Below are positions 1-8,302 of a stretch of 64,000 nt of DNA, piece by piece (position 1 is the stretch's first letter; each line of letters begins with the position of its first letter). The DNA is taken from NCBI GenBank assembly GCA_013360585.1, contig JABWBH010000037.1:1-64000 (forward strand), read 5' to 3'. A program made the position numbers and the translations under genes. The notes under the pieces are model-generated. The model saw only the letters and a list, made by a program, of their open reading frames with translations, had not been told where the DNA came from and made no database searches. The DNA is from Phycisphaerae bacterium. Its GTDB lineage: Bacteria > Planctomycetota > Phycisphaerae > UBA1845.

Positions 1-1
1 C

Positions 2-745
2 GGCGGGAACGCGACGGTCACGGGATACTCGCCTGAAGGTATCGTCGGCGGTGATGGCGGGGGTGACACGACGACGGGCAACGGCGCGGATGGGACGCCC
101 GGTTCAAATGGGGTGAATGGCTCGGGCGAGAATGGGAGCGATGGGGAAACCGCTGCTGACTGTCAATCGTCGAACGATACGGGCGGTAATGGGACGTTGG
201 CGATAGGCGGTCCTGGCGGCCCCGGCGGCAACGGTAGTCATGGGACCGCGCCCTTCGGACACGGCGGGAACGGCGGGGCCGGGGGGCACGGCGGACATGC
301 AACAGGCGGTCATGGCGGCGCAGGCGGCGCGGGCGGCGACTGCTGCGAATGCGGTCCCCCGGCGAGTTGCCCCGGCGGGAGCGGCGCTAGCGGCGGCAAT
401 GGCGGGAATGCGATTGGTGGATCCGGCGGTAAAGGTGGGAACGGCGGGACCGGGTACGGGCCGGAGTCGGATGGAGGCAACGGGGGCCGCGGGGGCAACG
501 GCGGCGGTGCATACGGTGGTCATGGTGGAAACGGCGGACATGGGGGAGACGGCAATGGTCCGGGAGGCGGAGGAACCGGCGGGAGCGGCGGGGGTGCAAT
601 GGGTGGTGTTCCGGGGATCGGTGGTTCTGGTGGGGCAGGGGGAGCGGGTGGAGAAACGGGTTCGGCCGGCGCGAGTGGAAACAGCGGTGTCGGTACGCCG
701 GGATCCGCGGGAACCAACGGGCTGAACGGCGATGAGTGTGAATGA
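2..745 (+). CDS. Glycine-rich PGRS-like protein, C-terminal part (5' end outside window)
   Basis: Open without a stop from the window edge to TGA at 743-745, so the gene starts upstream; the internal GTG at 113 is probably not the start. The visible 247 codons are dominated by GGxGG and GGNGG units interspersed with His, Ala, Asp and Ser, resembling mycobacterial PE_PGRS tails more than true collagen (there is no strict GXY period). One short Cys cluster (CCECGPPASC, about 340-375) breaks the repeat. It is probably an extracytoplasmic structural or surface protein, but no domain of known function is visible. A GC-rich hairpin follows the stop. The coding call is solid; the function is unknown. 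Confidence 0.8.
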   Translation, partial: GGNATVTGYSPEGIVGGDGGGDTTTGNGADGTPGSNGVNGSGENGSDGETAADCQSSNDTGGNGTLAIGGPGGPGGNGSHGTAPFGHGGNGGAGGHGGHATGGHGGAGGAGGDCCECGPPASCPGGSGASGGNGGNAIGGSGGKGGNGGTGYGPESDGGNGGRGGNGGGAYGGHGGNGGHGGDGNGPGGGGTGGSGGGAMGGVPGIGGSGGAGGAGGETGSAGASGNSGVGTPGSAGTNGLNGDECE

Positions 746-779
746 CGGATCCGCGTAACTGTAATTGAACTCTGACTCG

Positions 780-815
780 CCGCGCGGCGTGAGATGCGCC
801 GCGCGGTGTTTTGCT
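780..815 (+). terminator. Hairpin terminator after the glycine-rich gene
   Basis: Perfect 10-bp inverted repeat CCGCGCGGCG (780-789) and CGCCGCGCGG (797-806) with a 7-nt loop, followed by TGTTTTGCTT. It lies 35 nt after the stop at 745, as expected for an intrinsic terminator. Confidence 0.7.
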
Positions 816-996
816 TCATCCGTATCCGCCGGGGCATGGCTGCACCTGTCCTCCGCCGCCTTGTCCGGTCATCGAGGCGGATTGTTCAGGATGTTGTGAC
901 GACGAGGCTTCGTGCCTCGCCTGTTGCGGTTCCCTTGGATTGTCGCCCAACAAGCTGATAATTTGCAATCAGGTATGCGAAAGCGAGCAGTGGTGA
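811..996 (+). CDS. Possible small cysteine-rich peptide (61 aa)
   Basis: A short reading frame with 11 cysteines, including CSGCC and CLACC clusters after a proline-rich start. The only in-frame start after the preceding stop (790) is TTG at 811, inside the T-run of the terminator hairpin, and there is no convincing ribosome binding site. The composition is not what random high-GC DNA would give, so it may be a real small metal-binding or disulfide-rich peptide, or the detached tail of a degraded Cys-rich protein. Low confidence. Confidence 0.3.
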   Translation: MLHPYPPGHGCTCPPPPCPVIEADCSGCCDDEASCLACCGSLGLSPNKLIICNQVCESEQW

Positions 997-1038
997 CTCC
1001 CAGCTTAACCGTAGCGCTGCGCCCAAGGAGGGTCATTC

Positions 1039-2202
1039 ATGGTATACCTGATAACGGCGCTCCTGATGATGGCCGGACAAGGGTCGCCAGTTGCCGCTTC
1101 GGCGCGTGGATCCGGTGAAGGTCGCGTGATTCATGCGGAGAAGTGGTTCGGGGGGCCGTCGTTGCGGTATCCGGAAGACCGATCCCTCGTGATTCTCTTT
1201 TTCCACACATCTCCGCCGCGCGACCAGGCCGAAGCCTATATCAAGGCGTTAAGAACCCACGTGGAGCACCTTAACCAGCTCGTCCGCGAGCGAAAGGATG
1301 TGCTGGTGTTGGGATTGACCAGCGAGCCCGAGGACCGGCTGAAGGAGTTCGTTCTCGCGTGCAAGCCGAAGTTCGCCCTGGGCGTTCGTTCCACGTCTGC
1401 GAAGTCCTTCGGGGTTGAGCGATTTCCGAGCATCGTGGTCCTCAAATCCGGAGTTTCCAGACAGGGGGAAGGTCTGACGTGGATTGCGGAATGCCTTGGG
1501 CCGCCCCTTGCAGAGCGACCGACCTCCCCGAGCGAGCGGTCGATTGAACAACTCAAGGAAGCCCTTGCGGTCGCTTCCGGCGGGGTCGCCATGCCGGATG
1601 AAGCGAGGGAAGCCTTGGAATCCTTGCGCATTCGCATGGACTACGGGGAGTTCGCGTCCTTGTGCGACGACCTCGAAAAGCGCAATGCGATGTCACCGTC
1701 GTGGCTGGGCAGAGTGCGGTATCAACGCCACCTCGCGGATCCGGCCGTCGTGGAAAAACAGGCTTGGGACACGCCGGTTACGGCGGCTCAGAGCCTGTGG
1801 CGGCAGACTCGTGATGATCCGGTGTGGGATCCGATCGAGGATTTCTTCAAGGATTTTGAATCGCGCGGTGTTTTGACGGTGGAAGAAGTGGTTCAGGTGT
1901 ACCGGGCCCACCTGGGGGACGATCCCGCGGACCTGCTGACGCGAATCTGGCTCGCGGACACGCTCCGGGCGCTGGACCAGCAACACCTGACGCCCGCGCT
2001 GCGGACGATGCCGGACATCGAGCCGGACGCTGTCATCCGCATTCGCCTGATGATCGCCTTGTGCGCCCTTGCTCCTGACGGCGACCCGGAAACGCTCAAA
2101 CATCTCGAGGATCGGTTGGACGTTGAAGACAACATCCGCGCGAAGCCGATGCTTGAAGCGGCTGTGAGAATGTTCCGCGAGGGAAACAATCGTTCCGGAT
2201 GA
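1039..2202 (+). CDS. Thioredoxin-fold exported protein lacking the CxxC motif
   Basis: 387 residues, starting at ATG 1039 with a strong AAGGAGG (1025-1031) upstream. A short hydrophobic N-terminus (LITALLMMAG) suggests export. Residues about 45-165 look like a thioredoxin/TlpA fold: a strand SLVILFFHTS, a helix, a second strand DVLVLGLTSEP, and a RFPSIVVL strand where the cis-proline loop is expected. The redox CxxC is replaced by SPPRDQ, so thiol-disulfide exchange is unlikely. The C-terminal 200 residues are helical, with TPR-like pairs, and have no recognised motif. It may be a structural or scaffold relative of TlpA-like proteins; its partner is unknown. Confidence 0.8.
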   Translation: MVYLITALLMMAGQGSPVAASARGSGEGRVIHAEKWFGGPSLRYPEDRSLVILFFHTSPPRDQAEAYIKALRTHVEHLNQLVRERKDVLVLGLTSEPEDRLKEFVLACKPKFALGVRSTSAKSFGVERFPSIVVLKSGVSRQGEGLTWIAECLGPPLAERPTSPSERSIEQLKEALAVASGGVAMPDEAREALESLRIRMDYGEFASLCDDLEKRNAMSPSWLGRVRYQRHLADPAVVEKQAWDTPVTAAQSLWRQTRDDPVWDPIEDFFKDFESRGVLTVEEVVQVYRAHLGDDPADLLTRIWLADTLRALDQQHLTPALRTMPDIEPDAVIRIRLMIALCALAPDGDPETLKHLEDRLDVEDNIRAKPMLEAAVRMFREGNNRSG

Positions 2203-2523
2203 TCGGATCGGGGCGGAAGCAGCGCTCACGGGAGCGTCGCGATGCTCGAAACGGACGGCATGATTCCGCACGCGGTGACAGCCCCGTGACCGTATCGTTC
2301 GGGCGGTCCTCGATCACGGACAGGGGAAGACCCGGGTCATCCGGGAACCGGGTTTCCGATAGAGGAAGTCCGACAGGGACATGGCGAGGGAGCAGGGGGC
2401 CGGGTTTGCCCGGTCCGTGCTTCCGCCATCCCTTCCGTCGAGCACCGGCCACTCCGGGGGAGCGTTGACTTCACCCTGGCGCGCCCCCGTAACCCTCGTC
2501 TACATATTTCGACAAAAAAGCGC
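2203..2523. other. Intergenic stretch, no gene seen
   Basis: Between the thioredoxin-fold gene and the blaI-like promoter. An open stretch (2199-2468, plus) is Arg/Gly-rich with no family resemblance and is rejected. Imperfect GC-rich inverted repeats around 2331-2356 could end transcription of the upstream gene. Confidence 0.4.
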
Positions 2524-2552
2524 TTGCATGGCTACTATGAGCATAGTAACAT
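2524..2552 (+). promoter_or_regulatory. Promoter of the blaI-M56 operon
   Basis: TTGCAT (2524-2529), 17-nt spacer, TAACAT (2547-2552): a good sigma70-type match 28 nt before the BlaI start. The palindromic operator lies almost wholly inside the spacer, so bound repressor would block RNA polymerase. Confidence 0.55.
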
Positions 2553-2568
2553 TCCGATGATACTAGTA
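2533..2568. promoter_or_regulatory. BlaI-type operator: two TACTA/TAGTA palindromes
   Basis: Perfect palindrome TACTATG-AG-CATAGTA at 2533-2548 and a second, TACTAGTA, at 2561-2568. They share TACTA/TAGTA half-sites, the type of dyad bound by BlaI/MecI-family winged-helix dimers. They sit between the promoter elements and the ribosome binding site of the BlaI-like gene, indicating autorepression. Confidence 0.7.
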
Positions 2569-2579
2569 GAGGAGGCCCG

Positions 2580-3008
2580 ATGGCGTCGAAGCATCCGAAC
2601 ATCACGACCGCCGAGCTGAAGCTGCTGAAGATTCTCTGGGACGTCGGTCCGGCGACGGTGCGCGACGTCCGGGATCGTCTGACGGAGGACGAGGCGGGCG
2701 TTCCCGCGTACACGACCGTGATGACGCTGATGAACCAGCTCGCCACGAAGGGGGTGCTCCGCGTGGATCGTTCGCGTCAGCCTTTTGTCTACGAGGCCGT
2801 CCTGCGCCGCGACCAGGTGCTCAGCGCCCGCCTGAAGCAATTTCTTTCCCAGGTCTTTGACGGACAGGCGGGGGAACTGGTGCTTCGTCTGATTGATGAG
2901 GCGGATCTTTCCGCCGAGGACGTTCGGCGCATCGAGGCGCGGATCGAGAAGCTGGAGGAGAACCGGCGGGATTCCTCGACGAAGTCGAGCAGGGGGGGCA
3001 AGCCGTGA
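2580..3008 (+). CDS. BlaI/MecI/CopY-family transcriptional repressor
   Basis: 142 residues, near the family norm of about 125-140. It has the typical opening (ITTAELKLLKILWDVGPATV), a winged-helix body (YTTVMTLMNQLATKGVLRVD) and the YEAVLRRDQVLSARLKQFL dimerisation region. ATG 2580 has AGGAGG (2570-2575) just upstream. The family represses its own operon until proteolysed or released by a partner M56 (BlaR1/MecR1-type) sensor. The next gene is such a protein and overlaps by 4 nt (GTGA), so they are translationally coupled. The regulated target need not be beta-lactam resistance; no beta-lactamase is nearby. Confidence 0.95.
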   Translation: MASKHPNITTAELKLLKILWDVGPATVRDVRDRLTEDEAGVPAYTTVMTLMNQLATKGVLRVDRSRQPFVYEAVLRRDQVLSARLKQFLSQVFDGQAGELVLRLIDEADLSAEDVRRIEARIEKLEENRRDSSTKSSRGGKP

Positions 3009-5425
3009 CCGACGCGTTGACGGGATGGCTGGGGCTGGGGACGGCGTTCAAAGGCGTCGCGGCGTGGCTGCTGGCGTCGGTGGCGGGTGGAACGGTCGTG
3101 GCGCTGCTGACGGCGCTGCTGTTGTCGACGGTGCTGAGAAAAACGAGACCGGCGCTGAAGGGGGCGCTGTGGATCGTCGTACTGGTGAAGTTTCTCGTTC
3201 CGCTGGGACCGGGGGTTCCGGGGTCCGCGGCCAGTCTTCTGCCTCGCGTGGATCGCTGGACGGCATCTTCTCCGAAACCGCAGACGGCGACGGCGGGCGC
3301 GTCTCAACCGCAGGTGTTCGACGCGGGACTTTGGTCGCCGCAATTCGTGCTTGAGGAAGCGGCGGTCTCGACGACTGCTGCGCCGACGCGACGATGGCGC
3401 ATCGCGGAAGGTCTGCTGGCGGTCTACGTGTTGATCTTCAGCGTGATTGCGGGGCGGCGCGTCCGATCGTACCTGGTGTTTGCGCGATCCTGTCGCCGTC
3501 TGCCTCACGCGGATGCGGCGACGCGCGAGGTGGTGTTCGCCGTGTGCGGTCGGCTGGGCATTCGCCCGGTGCGCGAGGTGCGGATCAGCGAATCCGCCCC
3601 CGCGCCGTTCATTCTGGGTCTGTTTCGTCCGGTGCTGGTGCTGTCGCCGAGGCAGTTGAGCGACGCCTTAGAGCTCGAGGCCGTCGTTCTTCACGAGGTG
3701 GCGCATCTTCGTCGGGGCGATCTTTATGTTCGTGTGTTGCAGTGTCTGGCGGGCACACTGCTGTTCTTCTGGCCGGTGGTCGCGTGGGTTAACCGTCGGC
3801 TGGACCTGATCCGGGAGCAGGCGTGTGACGAGTGGGCCCTTCGTCACGGTCGGCTTTCGCGGGGCGCCTACGCGCGATGTCTGCTTCGCGCGTTAAGCCC
3901 GGTTCCGGTCCGGCGGTTCGGATGGCGTCCGGCGACGATGGCTTCGAGTCTGAACTCTGTTGAAAGGAGAATCGAGATGATCATGCAGCGGCCGGGTCAG
4001 GCGGCGGTCAGTCGTGCGGCGAAGGCGGGCGCGGCGGTGGCGGTGTGCGCGTGGGCGGCGTTTGTTCTGGGCGGAGCGCAGGCCCGTCCGATCGAGGAGG
4101 AGAAGCAGAAGCAGGTTCGCGTCCAGGTGACGCGCGACGCCGAGGGGGACGAGATCGAAGTCGAAGACGTCGTCATCGACGGACAGCGCAAGCAGTGGGT
4201 CCGCCGGAACGGCGAGGAGATCGACTTCCAGGAATTCGAGGCCGGGGAAGGCGACGTCTGGTTCGTGCCCGAGATGGAAGGTCTCGGCGCGGACGGGCTT
4301 TTGCAACTTCACCTGCTGGCGGATGACGGTACGGGCGCTAAGCCGCGGATCATGATGCTGCACGGCGGCGGACTCGGGGTTCCGATGGTTCCTCCCGGGT
4401 TCGCGGAAGCACATCCTGAGGCGGACGCCGACGGTGATGGCAAGGTCTCGCACACGGAGTACTCGGCGTATCACGTGGCGATCATGTTGTCGCAACCTGA
4501 GGCGGTGATGGAGAAATTCCCGCGGGCGGACCGGAATCAGGACGGCGTGCTGGATGCGGCGGAAGCAGCGCGGCTGGTGTCGCATCCGGGGATGCCGGAA
4601 GGAATCGGCATGCACGCCGGTTCGATGATCAGCCGGGGGGGGTGGACGGGCACGCCGGCGTGGATGGCGGTCCGCGTTCATACGGCGGACAAGATCGGCG
4701 TCGGGGGGGAGCAGACCTTCGAGATCGAGCTTGAGACCGACGGCGAACCGGTGGAGGGTGTTGAGGTCGAAGCCGACGAGATCGAAGTGCAGACGGAGAT
4801 TTCGGACGGCGAGGAGAACGTGGTCATCGTAAAGCCGCAGGTTCGCACCGCGATCCGCGCGACGCCCGGAAACGAGGATCAGGTCGTCGTCATCGCCCCC
4901 GAGGAGGGCGACAAGGTTGCGGCGGCGGCGGCCGCAGGCGTCCCGCTTCCGCCGGGAGGTCCGGACTTACAAGAGTTAATCCGCAAGCGCATGCCGTCGC
5001 CCGCGGACTGGGCGCGGGAGAACATCCCCTTCCAGCCGACGGCGAACGACGTGGCGGTCTACATCCGCACCGTCGAACAGACCGAGGCGGAGCAGTTCCT
5101 TCAGCAGTACCCGGACGCCGACGTGGACAACAACGGGAAGATCACGGAGGAGGAACGCCGCGCGGCGATCGAACGTCAGCGCAAGGCCGCCGCGGAGCGC
5201 ATCAAGGCGCAGCACGAGCGCCTGTATAAGGAGCACCCGGAGTGGGACAAGGACAAGAACGGTTCGCTGTCCCGCGAGGAAGTGCGTGCGGGTTTGATGG
5301 GTCAGAACGCTCCGAAGCAGACTGCGTCGCCGCCGCAGACGGTCGGTCCGCAGACGCTCGAAGTCCGTGAAACCGCCGACGCGCCGAGCGAGGCGATCAA
5401 GGTCGCGGCGCCGAAGAAGGACTGA
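3005..5425 (+). CDS. M56 (BlaR1-type) membrane metallopeptidase fused to EF-hand repeats
   Basis: 806 residues from GTG 3005. Residues 1-350 form the M56 module: N-terminal membrane helices (VAAWLLASVAGGTVVALLTA; GALWIVVLVKFLVPLG), a cytoplasmic zinc-protease domain with HEVAH (H230, E231, H234) and a downstream EQACDEWAL motif, then another helix near residue 345. In place of a penicillin-binding sensor, the C-terminal half is acidic and has EF-hand-type loops at about residues 474 (DADGDGKVSHTE), 509 (DRNQDGVLDAAE), 706 (DVDNNGKITEEE) and 749 (DKDKNGSLSREE). The simplest reading is a Ca2+- or ligand-sensing transmembrane protease that inactivates the BlaI-like partner. Confidence 0.92.
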   Translation: MTDALTGWLGLGTAFKGVAAWLLASVAGGTVVALLTALLLSTVLRKTRPALKGALWIVVLVKFLVPLGPGVPGSAASLLPRVDRWTASSPKPQTATAGASQPQVFDAGLWSPQFVLEEAAVSTTAAPTRRWRIAEGLLAVYVLIFSVIAGRRVRSYLVFARSCRRLPHADAATREVVFAVCGRLGIRPVREVRISESAPAPFILGLFRPVLVLSPRQLSDALELEAVVLHEVAHLRRGDLYVRVLQCLAGTLLFFWPVVAWVNRRLDLIREQACDEWALRHGRLSRGAYARCLLRALSPVPVRRFGWRPATMASSLNSVERRIEMIMQRPGQAAVSRAAKAGAAVAVCAWAAFVLGGAQARPIEEEKQKQVRVQVTRDAEGDEIEVEDVVIDGQRKQWVRRNGEEIDFQEFEAGEGDVWFVPEMEGLGADGLLQLHLLADDGTGAKPRIMMLHGGGLGVPMVPPGFAEAHPEADADGDGKVSHTEYSAYHVAIMLSQPEAVMEKFPRADRNQDGVLDAAEAARLVSHPGMPEGIGMHAGSMISRGGWTGTPAWMAVRVHTADKIGVGGEQTFEIELETDGEPVEGVEVEADEIEVQTEISDGEENVVIVKPQVRTAIRATPGNEDQVVVIAPEEGDKVAAAAAAGVPLPPGGPDLQELIRKRMPSPADWARENIPFQPTANDVAVYIRTVEQTEAEQFLQQYPDADVDNNGKITEEERRAAIERQRKAAAERIKAQHERLYKEHPEWDKDKNGSLSREEVRAGLMGQNAPKQTASPPQTVGPQTLEVRETADAPSEAIKVAAPKKD

Positions 5426-5447
5426 CGAAGAAACCGACGCAACGACA

Positions 5448-5504
5448 TTCGTTGCGCAACGAACGCAGACTCGAACCCCGCGGTCACTCGGACTGCGGGG
5501 TTCG
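5448..5504 (+). terminator. Palindrome and hairpin after the M56 gene
   Basis: A perfect 16-bp palindrome TTCGTTGCGCAACGAA (5448-5463) is followed by a 14-bp stem with one mismatch: CGAACCCCGCGGTC (5472-5485) and GACTGCGGGGTTCG (5491-5504), loop ACTCG. There is no T-run, so termination is likely but not proven. Confidence 0.5.
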
Positions 5505-5679
5505 CTGCATCGGGAGCCGTCGAAAAACGAAACCGACAACGCATGCCCTGTTGCTGCGACACGGCCATCGGTGGACTGATGACAGGCGTAACCGGGTCGC
5601 CAGGGGTGGTATTGTCAATCCCCTGTTCATTGAGCGAACCACATTTTTCCGCGGGCGGAGGGGATCCTGGGCGTGATCA

Positions 5680-6146
5680 TCGGGTATCGTCGAGCGCGAT
5701 TTTCGTCGGCCTGAACGGGCGAGGCGTCGGCGTCGTCCGGGTTTCGCTGCACATGGGGGTCGCCCTTGTTCTCGTCGAAATCGTCGTTCCCGGCGATCAG
5801 CCGGTCCGGCGCGGTCTACTCATCCTCGTCCAGCAGGTTCGCCGCATCGAGGTCCACGCGCACGACGGTCAGCTTCACAACGTCCGTGCAGGCCGCGTCG
5901 CTGTTGGGCGTGAATTTCAGCCGCAACCGCACGTCGCGCACGGACTGGCTGACCAGGACTCCCTCGACGTGAAGCACGTCCGGCTCCGTCCCCAGGGACC
6001 ACGACGCCGGAAGCGTGACGGGCTCCGTGCGGTTCGCGTTCTTGTACACGCGGATGCGTTCCGCTGCGTTGGGGGCGGCAAGCTGCACCGTTCCCCCGCC
6101 GCTGGCGCACGGCAGCACATCCAGAAGGATCGGCAGCGCGTTGTGA
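5680..6146 (-). pseudogene. Decayed fragment of a large Asp-rich secreted protein
   Basis: On the minus strand from about 6146 to 5816 one frame gives a coherent beta-rich sequence (LLDVLPCASGGGTVQL, ERIRVYKNA, DVLHVEGVLVSQSVRDVRL, CTDVVKLTVVRVDLDAANL), ending in DEDE and a stop. After the stop the same frame continues with similar-looking sequence (PDRLIAGNDDFDENKG) to about 5690, while upstream the frame is cut by TAA near 6156. This VEGV...DxVKLTVVxVDLD style recurs, from memory, in large planctomycete extracellular proteins. The remainder of 5505-6374 shows no convincing gene. I read it as the remnant of a longer gene. Confidence 0.5.
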
Positions 6147-6374
6147 CGTCGGCGTTACGTACCGCCTGGCACTACATAGATCCATCAGGGGGGAACGCAT
6201 CTCGATCCTTACGCCGGCTCCGTTGAGTTCTTTCGGACATATGAACCTCGTGCGACCGAAGCAAAGGAAAGTGCCGCGCGCATTACTCAGTTCATTCCGG
6301 AGATCATAACGCATGACGTATGAGCCGGGGGTTTCAAGGCGCGCCGGTTCGAAGGATCCTCCGCCTTTGCTTTC

Positions 6375-8159
6375 TCACGGACACGCGTACGCCAACTCGT
6401 CCGTCGCTCCGCAACCCCAGGCGGCGGTGGCGAGGCCTGCGCCCTGGGGGACGCCGGTGAACTTCGCCTTGCCCTTGCCACGGTCGTTGAGGACGCCGGC
6501 GAATTCCCGGCCGGTGGAGAGTGTGACAAGGTAGGTATCGCCGGAGCGGCCTCCGCTGAGGATGACGACGAGCGTGAAGGTGCCCGCACCCTGCTTGCAG
6601 CGGACCTTTTTGATCCGCTCGCCGCCCGTGCAGGGGCAGCCGTCCGACGAGCAGATGAGAAAGTCCGCGTCGCTTTCGTCGGCGCCGGTGCGGCCGTCGG
6701 CGTCATGCACCACGAGGCGCAGGCGGCCCTGATCGGTGGGCAGATCGGGCACGGTCCACGCGAAGCCGCCGGTAGGGGGGAGGTCTTCGGCGACGATGGT
6801 GTCGAAAGTGTCACCGCCGTCGGTCGAGAGCAGGATGTCCACGGACGTCACGCCTTCGTCGTCGTCGCTGATCCAGCTCACGTCCACGCTGTCGCCGCCG
6901 CGCAGCACGTCGCCGCCGCGGAGGTTCTTGAGGTAGACGGTCGGGTTGCGTCCGCCGGGCGGGGCGGGCATGTGCATGACGATGCAGTGCAACACGCCGG
7001 CGGCGGTGACGATCGCCTGCGCGTCGATCTGCACGATCGTCTTGTCCGGCAGAGCGGCTTCGTAGACGGTGAGGGCTTCGGCATTGTGCTGGCGGACGGA
7101 ACTGTTCGTGTAGGACGGGATCATGACGACATCGTTGCACATGACGACGTTGGTGTACGTGTAATGCGTCCCGGAGACGCTGCGCGCGGGGGTGCGGAAG
7201 ATGCGGTAACCGCGCGCGGCAAGGTCGTCCGCCGCGCGGTCGCAGATGCGGTCCTGCGACGAGCCGTCGTTGAACGGCCAGTCGGAGATGATGATCGCGT
7301 CGTCGGCGATGACCTGCATCCACATGTCGATGTGCTGCGTCGCGTCCACGGTGCGGTCGAAGGGGTTGAAGAAGGTGGTGTCCAGGTTCTGGAACTCGCG
7401 CCACAACTCGTGAATCTGCTGCTCGGTCTTGTCGGGGTTTTCGTTGTTGATCAGGCGGGTGGTGAAGGACCGGCCGAGGGCGTCGAGGTGGAAGTTCCCG
7501 CCGCCGTGCGTCAGCGGAATCTCATACAGCGCGTGGTTCCAGACCGTGCGCCAGAAGAAGGGCTGATCGTCGTCGCGCGGGCGCGGACGGTTGTAGCGAT
7601 GATCGACGATCGCGCGGCATCCGCCTTCGACGACGTACCGCGGGCCGTAGTCGCGGATCCAGATCGTGTCGGTGGCGACGAGGTGCGTGCGGACGCGGGC
7701 CATGTCGGCGCCGGCGTTGGAAAGCTGCACGAGGGCGTCATCCCGGTCGGTCGTGTCGTCGCACATGACGTACACGTCGGCGTCGCCGGTGGTGGTGATG
7801 TGCCGCGCCATCTGGGCGAGGATCAGCTTCCACGAGGCGTTGCCCTCCCAGGCGACGAGGATGCCCTGCATCGGTTCATACTCCGCCGGACAATGCACCG
7901 GTCCGGTCGGAGGGACGACGGCGCGCTGCGGCGGTGCGGGCGGGAAGGCCTTCAGGTAGCGCAACTCATCGTCGGTGAGATTCCGCGGCAGCGCATCGCC
8001 CTCGGTCAGCGCATCCGCGGGGCGCGGCGGAGCGGCCGATGAAGCCGTCACCGGATCGGCCACGCAGAACGTCACCGCGACAAAACCGCAGAGCAGCGCT
8101 ACGCCAACGATCCGCGGCAGACCACGCCCCTCCGGGCGCCCCGTCGTCGAAATCAACAT
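6375..8159 (-). CDS. Secreted agmatine deiminase / peptidylarginine deiminase-family protein with C-terminal sorting-like domain
   Basis: 594 residues from ATG 8159, chosen for AGGAGG upstream and the signal peptide (IVGVALLCGFVAVTFCVADP). Residues about 80-400 are the PPAD/agmatine-deiminase fold: EYEPMQGILVAWEG, the substrate loop TIWIRDYGPRY, THGGGNFHLD, TQHIDMWMQV and the nucleophile region GVLHCIVMHMP (Cys392). Family enzymes hydrolyse the guanidino or imino group of agmatine or peptidyl arginine, releasing ammonia; the exact substrate cannot be assigned. Next comes an Ig-like segment (GDSVDVSWISDDDEGVTSVDI). The last 80 residues are a Cys-containing domain shared with three other exported proteins here. 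It is secreted, unlike canonical cytosolic AguA. Confidence 0.88.
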   Translation of the reverse strand: MLISTTGRPEGRGLPRIVGVALLCGFVAVTFCVADPVTASSAAPPRPADALTEGDALPRNLTDDELRYLKAFPPAPPQRAVVPPTGPVHCPAEYEPMQGILVAWEGNASWKLILAQMARHITTTGDADVYVMCDDTTDRDDALVQLSNAGADMARVRTHLVATDTIWIRDYGPRYVVEGGCRAIVDHRYNRPRPRDDDQPFFWRTVWNHALYEIPLTHGGGNFHLDALGRSFTTRLINNENPDKTEQQIHELWREFQNLDTTFFNPFDRTVDATQHIDMWMQVIADDAIIISDWPFNDGSSQDRICDRAADDLAARGYRIFRTPARSVSGTHYTYTNVVMCNDVVMIPSYTNSSVRQHNAEALTVYEAALPDKTIVQIDAQAIVTAAGVLHCIVMHMPAPPGGRNPTVYLKNLRGGDVLRGGDSVDVSWISDDDEGVTSVDILLSTDGGDTFDTIVAEDLPPTGGFAWTVPDLPTDQGRLRLVVHDADGRTGADESDADFLICSSDGCPCTGGERIKKVRCKQGAGTFTLVVILSGGRSGDTYLVTLSTGREFAGVLNDRGKGKAKFTGVPQGAGLATAAWGCGATDELAYACP

Positions 8160-8232
8160 GACAACCCTCCTGTTGGACGTTCCCCCCGGGGGCTGATGCT
8201 GTGCCATGATAGCGTCCGACGGGGGGCGTAAT

Positions 8233-8265
8233 CAAAAACCCGCCTGGCGCTGGGCGCCAGACGGG
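8233..8265 (-). terminator. Intrinsic terminator of the DUF4082-like gene
   Basis: 12-bp stem with one mismatch, CCCGCCTGGCGC (8239-8250) and GCGCCAGACGGG (8254-8265), loop TGG. Read on the minus strand it is followed by TTTTTG (8233-8238). It ends transcription from the gene at 9172-8303. Confidence 0.8.
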
Positions 8266-8302
8266 TCTCATTATCCTGCAATGGCAGGCTGTGCTCCGAA
8301 AC

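Noticed and set aside
2199-2468. 89-codon frame after the thioredoxin-fold gene
   Set aside because: Arg/Gly/Ser-rich, no homology-like pattern, start overlaps the previous stop without a ribosome binding site.
2580-5425. Beta-lactam resistance operon
   Set aside because: No beta-lactamase or PBP2a gene nearby and no penicillin-binding sensor in the M56 protein.
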